DNA of 63,794 nucleotides from Morganella morganii (GCF_003996855.1 NZ_NRQY01000001.1:454323-518116); one strand, 5' to 3'. Positions 1-9,047 are shown, counted from the first letter of the stretch. Program-made: numbers and translations. Notes: a model not told the origin generated them from the letters alone.

Positions 1-98
1 ATTACCCTCTGAAACCGCTGATTTGCTCCGCAGATCTGGCCGGGCTGAAAGCGGCATCAGAACAGTATGACAGGGCAGAAAACAGCACTCAGCCGTAA
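1..98 (+). CDS. C-terminal end of an unidentified protein (partial)
   Basis: An open frame entering from the left edge (codons from base 3) ends with TAA at 96-98 and gives about 31 residues ending in the polar tail QYDRAENSTQP. A strong terminator starts 13 bases later, which supports this being the true end of a gene. The fragment is too short to identify. The other forward frames close earlier. Confidence 0.4.
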   Translation, partial: YPLKPLICSADLAGLKAASEQYDRAENSTQP

Positions 99-110
99 AT
101 ACATGATTTA

Positions 111-135
111 ATACCCGCTGCGGCGGGTATTTTTT
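111..135 (+). terminator. Rho-independent terminator of the left-edge gene
   Basis: The 8-bp stem ATACCCGC / GCGGGTAT with loop TGCG is followed by a run of T. It lies directly behind the partial gene that ends at 98 and upstream of the amiD promoter region. Confidence 0.8.
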
Positions 136-311
136 CAGCAGCCGGTTGCTGCCGCAGACAGGTGTGTTAAAGAGCATAGCACTGCCGCAGTGAAGTCGTC
201 ATAATACACAGCCGTGATATTATGTCCGTTGTGAATAATGCGGTCGTGATACTTCCCGGAAAGACGTTGTACCGGCACCGTGCCGGATAAAATTGTACAG
301 GATAAAGAAAG

Positions 312-1145
312 ATGTGGCGTAGTGTGTGTCTGGTGTGTGCGCTGATACTGACAGGATGCAGTAATCAGAGCCAGTATATTGATCGCGGAGAGTTTATTGT
401 TGATCAGCGGAATATAAAAGAGCCGTGGTTATCCAAGCCGAATAATTATCTGGTTTTTCATTATACCGCACTAAATGATGAGGCATCGTTACGCGTACTG
501 ACTGCCGGCGGGGTGAGTGTTCAGTATCTGGTACCGACAATACCGGCGGTACGTGACGGTAAACCGGTGGTATTGCAGCTGGTGCCGGAGGGCAGTGAAG
601 CCTGGCATGCCGGAAAAAGTTACTGGCGCGGCGAAAGCAGTCTGAATAAAAGCTCAGTCGGGGTGGAGATTGTCAATCTGGGTACGGTGAAAATGCCTGT
701 CGGGCAGCGCTGGGTGCCGTATCAGACCGCCCAGATAGACCTGATTGTGAAGCTGGCGCAGGATGTGATCGCGCGGCATAACATTGCACCGCAAAATGTG
801 GTGGGACACAGTGATATTGCGCCGCAGCGTAAACTGGACCCGGGACCGATGTTCCCGTGGGAATATCTGGCGAAACGCGGGGTCGGTGCCTGGCCGGATG
901 CGTCTGATGTGAAACGTTTTCTCGGAAACCGGCACCCGTCGGATAAAATCAATGTCGGTGAGTTGCAGCAGACACTGAAAAAATATGGTTATGAGATCAC
1001 GGTAACCGGCAAGGCGGACGGAAAAACCCGTAATGTTATCAAAGCATTCCAGATGCATTTTCGTTCTCATAAAGTAAACGGCGAGGCGGATGCGGAAACA
1101 CTGGCACTGGTGAAAGCGCTTCTGAAAAAATACGGCGCACAATAA
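312..1145 (+). CDS. amiD: N-acetylmuramoyl-L-alanine amidase AmiD, outer-membrane lipoprotein
   Basis: The 277-residue protein matches E. coli AmiD (276 aa) along its length. The lipoprotein signal ends in the lipobox L13-T-G-C16. An Amidase_2 (PGRP-like) domain follows, with zinc-ligand motifs FHYTA (His50) and GHSDIAPQRKLDPGP. A C-terminal peptidoglycan-binding region ends in NGEADAETLALVKALLKKYG. AmiD cleaves the amide bond between MurNAc (or anhydro-MurNAc) and L-Ala in the periplasm and works in murein recycling. The ATG at 312 gives the lipoprotein signal directly, which fixes the start. The gene appears to be monocistronic. Confidence 0.93.
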   Translation: MWRSVCLVCALILTGCSNQSQYIDRGEFIVDQRNIKEPWLSKPNNYLVFHYTALNDEASLRVLTAGGVSVQYLVPTIPAVRDGKPVVLQLVPEGSEAWHAGKSYWRGESSLNKSSVGVEIVNLGTVKMPVGQRWVPYQTAQIDLIVKLAQDVIARHNIAPQNVVGHSDIAPQRKLDPGPMFPWEYLAKRGVGAWPDASDVKRFLGNRHPSDKINVGELQQTLKKYGYEITVTGKADGKTRNVIKAFQMHFRSHKVNGEADAETLALVKALLKKYGAQ

Positions 1146-1226
1146 CCCTGTTATCCGTCCGGTGATAAATTATGCTGTTTTGTTATGGTATGAGCATCAC
1201 AGGAACAGCACAACAGGAGTGGCAGA

Positions 1227-1913
1227 GTGAAAAAACGCATTCTGAGTGCCGGCAGGCTGATTGGGGTATCCGGTATTATTTGTCTCTCATTGATAACAAT
1301 GGCGAAAGGTATGGCAGAAACACATAAAACTGAGCTGGTCACTGCCGCAGAAAAGGGCGATCTCGTTACGGTTCAGCAGTTAACCGGAGAGGGCGGGGAT
1401 ATTGAACAGCGTGATAACCGTCTGCGCACACCGCTGATGGCGGCAGTACACGGTAACCGCACAGACGTGGCACGCTATCTGATTGAACAGGGCGCCGATG
1501 TGAATGCCGCAGATGCCATTATGGATACGCCGTATTTATATGCCGGGGCGCGCGGGTTACAGGATATTCTGGAAATGACGCTCCGTCACGGGGCCGATCT
1601 GAAAAGCACAAACCGTTATGGCGGTACTGCGCTGATCCCCGCGTCAGAGCGCGGGCATGTCAAAACAGTGCAGACACTGATTGATGCCGGGGTGAATGTT
1701 AACCATGTCAATAATCTTGGCTGGACAGCGCTGATTGAAGCGATCATCCTCGGCGACGGCAGTCAGAAATATGCGGATATTGTCACTCTGCTGATTGACG
1801 GCGGAGCGGATGTCAATCTGCCGGATGCTTCCGGTGATTCGCCACTGACTCTGGCAAAACGTCATGGCTACCGTAATCTGGCTGCTATTCTGGAACGGGC
1901 GGGAGCACACTAA
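1227..1913 (+). CDS. Secreted/periplasmic ankyrin-repeat protein
   Basis: The 228-residue protein starts at GTG 1227, 7 bases after an AGGAG ribosome site. Residues 1-30 look like a Sec signal peptide, with cleavage probably after GMA. The rest is a stack of about five ankyrin repeats; typical pieces are TPLMAAVHGNRTDVARYLIEQGADVN, split over repeat 2, and TALIEAIILGDGS near repeat 4. Ankyrin repeats bind other proteins. Small periplasmic ankyrin proteins are known in other Gram-negative bacteria, but the partner of this one is unknown. It lies 81 bases after amiD in the same direction, and no partner gene is evident. Confidence 0.75.
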   Translation: MKKRILSAGRLIGVSGIICLSLITMAKGMAETHKTELVTAAEKGDLVTVQQLTGEGGDIEQRDNRLRTPLMAAVHGNRTDVARYLIEQGADVNAADAIMDTPYLYAGARGLQDILEMTLRHGADLKSTNRYGGTALIPASERGHVKTVQTLIDAGVNVNHVNNLGWTALIEAIILGDGSQKYADIVTLLIDGGADVNLPDASGDSPLTLAKRHGYRNLAAILERAGAH

Positions 1914-1938
1914 ACAGCAGCATAATGAATAACGGAAA

Positions 1939-1966
1939 AAAAGCCCGGTCAGATAACCGAGCTTTT
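1939..1966. terminator. Bidirectional terminator between the ankyrin gene and brnQ
   Basis: The inverted repeat AAAAGCCCGGT / ACCGAGCTTTT has A and T runs on both sides. It sits between two convergent genes, so it can serve both strands. Confidence 0.75.
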
Positions 1967-1972
1967 GTGTGT

Positions 1973-3295
1973 TTACGCAGCCGCATCCGGCTGCGGTTTT
2001 GCCGGTCTCATATTGCCGGCAACGAATGAGATGATAAAGGCAATCAGGCCCGGCAGTAACCAGCCGATCCCTTCTTTAAACAGCGGCATCCGGTGTAACA
2101 AAGCCAGGACATTCTCACTGAGCAGTCCGGTATTATTCAGGGTATCGAAAGCACTCACCACCACCAGTACCGCGACAGTAAAGCCGTAGGTAAAGCGCGG
2201 ATTACGCATTTTACGGCGGGCAAATTGCAGGAACACCAGCGCAACGGTGGTCGGATAGATCAGCAGCAGCACCGGAATGGTGACGCGCAGCAGGGTATCC
2301 AGGCCGAATGTGGATACGATGGTGGTCAGCAGTGTGGACACCACCACCCAGAAACGGTAATCGAGACGGCGGTTGAATGTCGCGAAGAAATCCGCACAGG
2401 CACTGGTCACGCCGACAAAGGTGGTCATACTCGCGAGCAGCACAATACCGCACATCAGCTAGGTGCCGAGCGCGCCGTAAAGAACATCGACATAGCGGGA
2501 GAAAATCTGTCCGCCGTTGGTGGCTGTCTGTGACACCATGTCACTGGTTGCGCCCAGATAGAACAGGCAGATGTAGAGCGCGGCCAGCAGGCCGACTGCA
2601 ATCAGCCCGGCTTTGGTGGTAATGACCACCACCTCCTGCGGCGAGGTGATCCCGCGTGATGCCAGTGCACGGGCAACAATGCCGCCGAACGCCATTGCGG
2701 ACAGCACATCCATGGTCTGATAACCATCAACAATGCCGGAGAAGAATGCAAAATCCACATACTGATTGATCGGTTCATTGATCGGCGAAAGCGGCGTGCG
2801 CACCACAGCGATACCCACGGCAACCAGCAGGAACAGCAGGGCCGGGGTCATGAATTTACCGATAGCACTGATCATCGTTCCCTGTTTGAGCATAAAGAAC
2901 ATGGAAACGAAGTTAAAGACAAAGGCAAAAATCAGGTGGCTGGCCGTGCTTTTCTCAACCAGACCGAGCGGCAGAAAACCCAGCTCATACGCGGTGTTGG
3001 TCACACGCGGCATGGCGAAAGTCGATCCGAGAATCAGATAGAGTGCCACCCAGAATGTCACCGAAACCCAGCGCGGCAGATCGACAGACAGCCGCTCGCC
3101 GCGGCCGTTGACCGCAACGGTAATCAGGGTGATAAACGGCAGAACCACGCCGGTGACGATAAACCCGAGGGAGGCACTGAACCAGTCAGTCCCTGAGTGA
3201 TAACCCGCCATCGGCGGAAAAATTATGTTGCCCGCACCCAGGAAAAGTGCAAAAACCATCATCCCGAGAACGAGCATGTCTTTTGTTGAAAACAT
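1973..3295 (-). pseudogene. brnQ: Branched-chain amino acid carrier BrnQ, interrupted by an in-frame amber codon
   Basis: Two adjacent reading frames in the same phase together give 440 residues, equal to E. coli BrnQ (439 aa), a sodium- or proton-coupled inner-membrane carrier for Leu, Ile and Val (LIVCS family). A TAG codon at 2461-2459 splits it after residue 278 (...YGALGT-stop-LMCGIVLL...). The frame continues without any shift for 161 more codons that match the C-terminal third of BrnQ. A single C-to-T change (CAG to TAG) or G-to-A change (TGG to TAG) would explain it. Without suppression the product loses its last membrane segments and is probably inactive. A sequencing error is also possible. 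Confidence 0.88.
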
Positions 3296-3452
3296 AAAAC
3301 AACCTGTACATGTTAAAATTAAATACTGTGATTTAGTTATTTTTTAAATGAAACCGTTAAAATAGTAACAAAATGCAGGTTGATTGAAAGACTCAAAAGA
3401 GTAAACGGAACAAATCTATTCATTAGGGGAATTTGAAAAAATATAATCCCGG

Positions 3453-4258
3453 TCACACAAATTTTTCTATGGCAGCAGCCACACCATCCTCATCATTAGA
3501 GGTTGTCACAAATCCGGCTTTCTGCTTAATGTGGCCAGCCGCATTGCCCATGGCGACACCCACACCGGCATACTCCAGCATGGAAATATCATTGTTCTGA
3601 TCGCCGATACACATGACTTTGTCCGGTGTCAGCCCCAGCTTTTCGGTGATTAGTGCAACTGCCTGTCCTTTGGTGGCATTTTTTGCAGAAATCTCCACAA
3701 AATGCGGTGCTGTCCGCAGAATATTGTAGCTGTCGAACGAGACCTGCGGGATATACCCGGCGGCTTCATTCAGACGTACCGGGTTATCAATCATCATAAA
3801 CTTACTGAACTGCATTTCACTGTCCATTTCTGCCAGCGGGCAGTAGTGCAGCGGTGTCTGAGTCAGGTAAGCATCCATCAGCGTGTAGTGGCTGATATCA
3901 CGGTTTGTGGTAAACATCTCACCGTTACTCAGCACATGGAAGTGCACATTGATATCGCGGGCAAGAGCCTCAAAATAGCGGTAATCCTCAAAATCCATCA
4001 GGGTTTCAATCACCGGTTCGCCGGTTTCAGCGTCATGGATAACCGCACCGTTGTTACTGATGCAATAATGATTCACCTTATCCAGCCCCAGTTCCCTGAG
4101 ATAGGGCAGAATGCCGTTAAACGGGCGGCCGGACGTCAGAATGATATGCAGACCTTTCTCTTTTGCGCGGGTGCGGCGGCACTGACAGCGGGGGAAATCT
4201 GATGATGGGCGTTGAGCAGGGTGCCATCGAGGTCAATGGCGATAAGTTTTACGGACAT
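3453..4258 (-). pseudogene. yidA: Cof/YidA-type HAD sugar phosphatase, broken by a 1-base frameshift
   Basis: The ATG at 4258 begins MSVKLIAIDLDGTLLNAHHQ, the HAD motif I (DxDGT) typical of YidA. After about 30 codons the frame runs into a stop. The adjacent frame resumes with RTRAKEKGLHIILTSGRP (motif II) and continues to the end with motif IV GDQNNDISMLEYAGVGVAMGNA, as in E. coli YidA (270 aa). The shift lies near 4171-4180 in GCCGCCGCACC; one extra C there restores a full-length protein. Family members dephosphorylate sugar phosphates in the cytoplasm. The downstream 207-codon part alone lacks the nucleophile Asp, so it cannot be a working enzyme. Confidence 0.85.
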
Positions 4259-4392
4259 GCAGGCTCCTGAAACAGCGGAATACACCACTGATTATACTGT
4301 GGCAGGGATTTGTCCTGCCGATCTGAATGCTGAATATGATAGTTGAAATCATATGGCTAAATATAGTTCTGTTATTAATTGTTTAAGTTGCC

Positions 4393-4776
4393 TTAGTTAC
4401 AGTCGTGACTGAAATGCCACGGCTCTTTGATATCCAGAACGATATCAGGGTTCTGGCGGTAGTCGTAAGGGGTGATGTTATATTCTTTGCGGAACATATA
4501 GGTGAAATGAGATTGCGACCCGAAACCGAAATCAAGGGCGATATCAAAGATAGTCTGTTCACTCCGGCGCAGGGCGTTAACCGCACCGGCCAGACGGCGC
4601 TGACGGATATACTTGCCGAGGGAGATACCGGCAACTTCTTTGAAGATCTTCTGCATATGCCAGAGTGAGTACCCGGAATAGGCAGCCAGTTCTTCTAGGT
4701 GGATAACACGACCTGTGTGGTTTTCTATCCATTTACTAAGAGCGCACACAAGTGCGACATGATTATCTTGTGGCAT
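4393..4776 (-). CDS. AraC/XylS-family activator of the MarA/SoxS/RamA type
   Basis: The 127-residue protein is a stand-alone AraC DNA-binding domain with two helix-turn-helix units: LEELAAYSGYSLWHMQKIFK and IFDIALDFGFGSQSHFTYMF. It has no ligand-binding domain. Size and sequence fit MarA (127 aa), SoxS, RamA and Proteus PqrA, which activate multidrug efflux, porin and oxidative-stress genes by binding mar/sox/rob boxes. The short C-terminal tail ending in HFSHDCN is unusual. No MarR- or SoxR-type partner lies next to it, so which member it functionally equals cannot be settled from this window. Confidence 0.85.
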   Translation of the reverse strand: MPQDNHVALVCALSKWIENHTGRVIHLEELAAYSGYSLWHMQKIFKEVAGISLGKYIRQRRLAGAVNALRRSEQTIFDIALDFGFGSQSHFTYMFRKEYNITPYDYRQNPDIVLDIKEPWHFSHDCN

Positions 4777-4981
4777 GACGATTTCGACTCAGTTTCAGGG
4801 TTTTCCAAGTATACAAGTTTATTTCATTATGACAAAACAGGGTGTTATCTGTTTATGCGCTTCCTCTGCTGAAATGAATTTTTTTGTGAAACAGCACACT
4901 CAATCCGTTAGAGTATGTGGTGATGCCGGAATGTAACGAAATCTATTTAACGGGTATAAATCAGATGAAAATAGGAAAAAC

Positions 4982-5128
4982 ATGAAAAAAATCATAATTA
5001 TCCTGCTGCTGATTGTCGCCGGTGTGTTTTTTTATATCGCAGCGCTTGATAAGTATTGTGACCAGCGCGAGGATTTTATGCTGGGAATCTGTGAGATTAC
5101 GAAATTTATTCCGTCAGATAAGGGCTGA
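4982..5128 (+). CDS. mgrB: MgrB, small membrane inhibitor of the PhoQ sensor kinase
   Basis: A 48-codon gene starts at ATG 4982 behind an AGGA ribosome site 6 bases upstream. The protein opens with MKK and one hydrophobic membrane segment (residues about 4-21). A short periplasmic domain follows with CDQ (Cys26), GIC (Cys37) and FIP near the end. E. coli MgrB (47 aa) has the same layout, with CDQ, GIC and FIPW at the same places. MgrB binds PhoQ in the inner membrane and gives negative feedback on PhoPQ; its two cysteines are needed for this. pagP, a typical PhoP target, is 1.6 kb away. Confidence 0.88.
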   Translation: MKKIIIILLLIVAGVFFYIAALDKYCDQREDFMLGICEITKFIPSDKG

Positions 5129-5267
5129 GTTTTGCCTTTTCCCTCTGATTATCTTGTAGCTAACGGTATTCAAGGCAGCAAAATGATGTTTTAATAACGG
5201 CCTTAAACTTTTCAGGATGCAGTGATGCACAACGCAGAATAATAATATAGCCGTTACAGAGGATATA

Positions 5268-6668
5268 ATGTCAGAAGTACAGCAGGAGCAGACGCTCAAG
5301 CGCGGTTTAAAAAACAGACACATACAGCTTATCGCATTGGGTGGCGCTGTGGGGACGGGGCTGTTTCTGGGAACAGCCACAACGATTCAGATGGCGGGGC
5401 CTTCTGTCCTGCTCGGTTACGCAGTTGCCGGGTTTATCGCGTTTCTGATCATGCGCCAGCTCGGTGAAATGGTGGCAGAAGAGCCGGTTACCGGGTCGTT
5501 CAGCCACTTTGCGCATAAATACTGGTGCGGTTTTGCCGGTTTCTTATCCGGCTGGAACTACTGGGCGATGTTTGTTCTGGTCGGTATGGCAGAACTGACG
5601 GCGGTCGGTGAGTATATTAAATTCTGGTGGGATGTTCCGACCTGGATCTCTGCGGCAGTCTTCTTTGTGCTGATAAACCTGGTTAACCTGGTAAACGTCA
5701 AGGTTTACGGGGAAACGGAATTCTGGTTTGCCATGATCAAGGTGGTGGCCATTCTCGGCATGATTGCCTTCGGTGCCTATCTGCTGATCAGCGGTAACGG
5801 CGGCCCGCAGGCCTCTGTCAGTAACCTCTGGGAGTTCGGCGGGTTTATGCCGCACGGCTGGGGCGGACTGATCTTCGCGATGGCGATCATTATGTTCTCC
5901 TTCGGTGGTCTTGAACTGGTCGGCCTGGCGGCGGCAGAAGCGGAAAATCCGCGTTACAGTATCCCGAAAGCCATCAATCAGGTGGTTTACCGTATCCTGA
6001 TTTTCTATATCGGTTCTATTACCGTTATCCTTTCTCTCTATCCGTGGACAAAAATTGTCGAGAATGTCAGCCCGTTTGTGCTGATCTTCCGGGAAATCGG
6101 CCATGCTTTTGGTGCGGCGGATTCGTTGCAGGGGAATATCAACCTGTGGATTGCGCATGTGCTGAACGTAGTGGTACTGACAGCCGCGCTCTCTGTTTAC
6201 AACAGCGGTGTATACAGCAACAGCCGGATGCTCTACAGCCTGGCGCGTCAGGGAAATGCGCCGTCATTTCTGAAACGTATCAGCACGGGTGGCGTGCCGG
6301 TTAACGCTATTATTCTGTCCGGTCTGGTTACCTCTGCGGGGATTCTGATCAACTACCTGTTGCCGAAAGAGGCATTCTCCCTGCTGATGTCTCTGGTGGT
6401 GACCACGCTGGTGATTAACTGGATCATGATTTGTATCTCCAACCTGAAATTCCGTCAGGCGAAGATGAAAGAGGGCGTGGAGCCGTTCTTTAAGGCGCTG
6501 TGGTATCCGTGGGGCAACTATATCTGCCTGGTATTCCTGGCCTTTATTCTGGTGCTGATTGCACTGATGGACGGGTTGCGTATTTCTGTGATCCTGCTGC
6601 CGTTCTGGATTGGCTTCCTGTGGCTGGCATACCGTTATTATGAACGCCGCCGCGCAGCAAAAGCATAA
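5268..6668 (+). CDS. pheP: Aromatic amino acid permease of the PheP/AroP type
   Basis: This 466-residue amino acid/polyamine/organocation (APC) transporter has about 12 membrane segments. The N-terminal signature RGLKNRHIQLIALGGAVGTG is typical of the AroP/PheP group. Several stretches are closer to E. coli PheP (phenylalanine-specific) than to AroP: SVYNSGVYSNSRML, LVINWIMICISNLKF, and a C-terminus with DGLRISVILLP. A short insertion (AADSLQGNINLW) precedes the segment HVLNVVVLTAALS. It imports Phe, and possibly Tyr and Trp, across the inner membrane by proton symport. The gene is single, with a terminator directly behind it. Confidence 0.85.
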   Translation: MSEVQQEQTLKRGLKNRHIQLIALGGAVGTGLFLGTATTIQMAGPSVLLGYAVAGFIAFLIMRQLGEMVAEEPVTGSFSHFAHKYWCGFAGFLSGWNYWAMFVLVGMAELTAVGEYIKFWWDVPTWISAAVFFVLINLVNLVNVKVYGETEFWFAMIKVVAILGMIAFGAYLLISGNGGPQASVSNLWEFGGFMPHGWGGLIFAMAIIMFSFGGLELVGLAAAEAENPRYSIPKAINQVVYRILIFYIGSITVILSLYPWTKIVENVSPFVLIFREIGHAFGAADSLQGNINLWIAHVLNVVVLTAALSVYNSGVYSNSRMLYSLARQGNAPSFLKRISTGGVPVNAIILSGLVTSAGILINYLLPKEAFSLLMSLVVTTLVINWIMICISNLKFRQAKMKEGVEPFFKALWYPWGNYICLVFLAFILVLIALMDGLRISVILLPFWIGFLWLAYRYYERRRAAKA

Positions 6669-6684
6669 TCACGCTTTCAGGTAA

Positions 6685-6716
6685 TAAAAAAACCGGGGAA
6701 TCCCCGGTTTTTTTAT
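6685..6716. terminator. Bidirectional terminator between pheP and pagP
   Basis: The inverted repeat ACCGGGGA / TCCCCGGT is flanked by an A run on the left and a T run on the right. It lies between convergent genes. Confidence 0.85.
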
Positions 6717-6729
6717 TACTGAGCCGTGC

Positions 6730-7335
6730 TTAAAACTGCCAGCGTGCCCACATAAACAAGACGTTGCCGTTATTGTAGGTACCGGGAATATAGGTCGCCT
6801 GAATCGCCAGACGGTTATATTCCACCGAGGCCAGCGGCAATGGTACCGGAATCGGAATATAGTTATAGTCATCCCGTGCCGTCACAGCAACTGTAAAGCC
6901 GACACCGGCTTTGAAGCCATCCTGTCCCTGCGGCATCCACATCTTCTGGAATCCGTAACCGACGATAGGCTCCCATTTATTGTGTGAATCCTTAAATGCC
7001 ATGGCGTACAGGCTGTGCCAGTCGTTATCCTCGTCATAGTAGGATTTGCCGAATCCGGCACCCCACGGTTTTTCATTGTATCTGTCAGTTTTTTCTTTGT
7101 CGTAAGTCAGGCGGTTATGCCATGTCCAGAACGGTACATATAAATCATACTGATCTGATTGCCAGACATTGGTGACGTTGCGTTTAAATGTTCCCCACAG
7201 TCCTTCTGAAGCTGCCGTGTCATTTGTGACGCCGTCACTTTTAGATATGCCCTGCTCCTGTGCTGCTGCGGGCTGTACGACCATCAGCAGAGAGGTGAGT
7301 GTCAGGGCGCTGACTGTGCTTAAAGTAAGCTTCAT
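6730..7335 (-). CDS. pagP: Lipid A palmitoyltransferase PagP
   Basis: The 201-residue precursor has a Sec signal (cleavage near PAAAQ, about residue 25) and an eight-stranded outer-membrane barrel. It carries the catalytic His in LTWHARL-like FWTWHNRL and the Asp-Ser pair in [11 protein letters not shown], as in E. coli PagP (186 aa). The conserved stretches [19 protein letters not shown] and [12 protein letters not shown] are present. PagP moves a palmitate from phospholipid to lipid A at the outer membrane, giving resistance to antimicrobial peptides. In E. coli it is PhoPQ-regulated and lies next to cspE, as here. Confidence 0.95.
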   Translation of the reverse strand: MKLTLSTVSALTLTSLLMVVQPAAAQEQGISKSDGVTNDTAASEGLWGTFKRNVTNVWQSDQYDLYVPFWTWHNRLTYDKEKTDRYNEKPWGAGFGKSYYDEDNDWHSLYAMAFKDSHNKWEPIVGYGFQKMWMPQGQDGFKAGVGFTVAVTARDDYNYIPIPVPLPLASVEYNRLAIQATYIPGTYNNGNVLFMWARWQF

Positions 7336-7813
7336 GAATGGCTCCTGGTGTGACGATAATCATTTATCCTAAAACGATCATTTTGCTGATAACAAAAACT
7401 ATAATTAATAGCTAATAATTATAATAACATAGATTTCATATTATTTTTATACTGCCAATACGGCTTAAATCTAAACAAAACATCAACAGTATCCGGTATC
7501 AGGCAGATTCTTAGTATGGAAATAATGAAGTAAGACAGCTTATCGTTCTTGCAGGAAAGGAACAAAGTTGTAATTTTTTTATATGTTTAAACACAAGCGG
7601 TTATCAATTTTGCACATAAACTTATCGGAACATGTTATTAATATTTCTAAATATGTGCACCAGATCTTCCCGCTGAAAAAATCGCTTGATTTCCGACCTA
7701 TCCTATGTGATAACTCAAATGGGTAAACGAGGTACGCTTCTGTTTTTTAAGCAGTAACGACTAGTTTGTATATCGCCGGTAACCGGCAAATTTGTAGGAT
7801 AGGAATTTTATCA
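7336..7813. other. Divergent intergenic region: pagP promoter and cspE leader
   Basis: This is 478 AT-rich bases between the divergent starts of pagP and cspE. It holds a candidate PhoP box (7466-7482) and a long untranslated stretch before cspE. The ribosome site region of cspE is TAGGATAGGAATTTTATCA just before the ATG. No coding frame with support was seen. Confidence 0.6.
7466..7482 (-). promoter_or_regulatory. Candidate PhoP box upstream of pagP
   Basis: Read on the minus strand the site is TGTTTT-GTTTA-GATTTA. It matches the PhoP direct repeat (T/G)GTTTA-N5-(T/G)GTTTA at 10 of 12 positions. A TATAAA hexamer, a possible -10, follows 14 bases downstream at 7446-7451. This is slightly further than usual, so the call is tentative. 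The site is about 130 bases upstream of the pagP start. Confidence 0.4.
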
Positions 7814-8023
7814 ATGGCTAAACTTAAAGGCACCGTTAAGTGGTTTAACGAATCAAAAGGTTTTGGTTTCATCACTCCAGCTGATGGCAGCAAAGATGTG
7901 TTCGTACACTTCTCTGCAATCATGACCGATGGTTTCAAAACACTTGCTGAAGGCCAACAAGTTGAATTTGAAGTGCAGGATGGTCCTAAAGGCCCTGCTG
8001 CTGCCAACGTCACTAAAGCATAA
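7814..8023 (+). CDS. cspE: Cold-shock-family RNA chaperone CspE (CspC/CspE type)
   Basis: The 69-residue protein begins [20 protein letters not shown]. It contains RNP1 (KGFGFI) and RNP2 (DVFVHFSA) in a single cold-shock domain. The start at 7814 gives the exact length of E. coli CspC/CspE; upstream in-frame starts would add a nonconserved tail. Such proteins melt RNA secondary structure and act as transcription antiterminators. The sequence is close to both CspC and CspE, and its position next to pagP, as in E. coli, favours CspE. A terminator at 8134 closes the unit. Confidence 0.92.
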   Translation: MAKLKGTVKWFNESKGFGFITPADGSKDVFVHFSAIMTDGFKTLAEGQQVEFEVQDGPKGPAAANVTKA

Positions 8024-8133
8024 TTATCTCCGGCAGTAATAACTGCCCCTGATAGTTGGTTTTACCAGCGTGGTCAACGCGACAGCCTGATAGCCGTTTT
8101 AACAACGAGTGTATATCACTGACGCAAATTCAG

Positions 8134-8164
8134 ACCCTGTGCCCTTGCGGGCATGGGGTTTTTT
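8134..8164 (+). terminator. Terminator of cspE
   Basis: The stem ACCCTGTGCCC / GGGCATGGGGT with loop TTGC (two G-U pairs) is followed by TTTTTT. It lies about 110 bases after the cspE stop. Confidence 0.8.
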
Positions 8165-8249
8165 ATTGCCTGTCCTGCGGTGGTTTCCTGTCACCGGATG
8201 CGTATAATTCACTATACAGAGCGGGACAGTAAAAACAGGAGATATCAGG

Positions 8250-9047
8250 GTGAGAATCAACGCATTAACCATTGCAGGAACGGACCCGAGCGGCGGCGCG
8301 GGTATTCAGGCGGATTTGAAAACCTTTTCCGCACTGGGCGTTTACGGCACCACGGTGATGACAGCGCTGGTGGCACAAAATACCTGCGGTGTGAATTCGG
8401 TTCATTCCGTCCCGCCGGAATTTGTCGCGGCACAACTGGATGCGGTACTTACGGATGTCAGAATTGACAGTGCCAAGATTGGCATGTTGTCGGACGGTAA
8501 CGTGACCCGCACCGTGGCAGAAAAACTGCGGCAGTACACAGTACCGTATGTGGTACTGGACACGGTGATGCTGGCGAAAAGCGGCGATCCGCTGCTGAAA
8601 GCCGATGCGGTTGATTTACTGACCTCTGAATTATTACCTTACGTTTCAATCATCACCCCCAATCTTCCTGAAGCTGCCGCGTTGCTGAAAACAGCTGTTG
8701 CCACAGATGAAAAGATGATGCAGCAGCAGGGCGAGGCGCTCATGACCGCCGGGGCAAACGCCGTTCTTCTGAAAGGCGGGCATCTGGATAACGCCGAAAG
8801 CCCGGACTGGCTGTTTCTGCCGGAAGGTCGTCACCGCTTTACCTCTGTCCGTATTCCGACCAAAAACAGTCACGGTACCGGCTGCACATTATCTGCGGCG
8901 ATGGCAGCACTGCGGCCGCAGTGTGCGGACTGGGCAGAAACTACTAAGGCGGCAAAACAGTATCTGCACGGGGCGCTGGCCGCGGCTGACAGCCTCGGAG
9001 TGGGGCACGGACATGGCCCGGTTCACCATTTTTATCAGTGGTGGTGA
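8250..9047 (+). CDS. thiD: Hydroxymethylpyrimidine/phosphomethylpyrimidine kinase ThiD
   Basis: The 265-residue enzyme starts at GTG 8250, with AGGAG 8 bases upstream. ThiD phosphorylates HMP and then HMP-P to HMP-PP in thiamine synthesis. The N-terminal GTDPSGGAGIQADLKT and the C-terminal KNSHGTGCTLSAA (anion hole plus catalytic Cys) are diagnostic for the ThiD/PdxK ribokinase-like family. Length equals E. coli ThiD (266 aa). No other thi genes are adjacent; the gene stands alone between cspE and rluF. Confidence 0.93.
   Translation: MRINALTIAGTDPSGGAGIQADLKTFSALGVYGTTVMTALVAQNTCGVNSVHSVPPEFVAAQLDAVLTDVRIDSAKIGMLSDGNVTRTVAEKLRQYTVPYVVLDTVMLAKSGDPLLKADAVDLLTSELLPYVSIITPNLPEAAALLKTAVATDEKMMQQQGEALMTAGANAVLLKGGHLDNAESPDWLFLPEGRHRFTSVRIPTKNSHGTGCTLSAAMAALRPQCADWAETTKAAKQYLHGALAAADSLGVGHGHGPVHHFYQWW

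Noticed and set aside
4838..4860. PhoP box before mgrB
   Set aside because: Only one half-site (TGTTTA at 4849) matches; the partner half 11 bases away does not.
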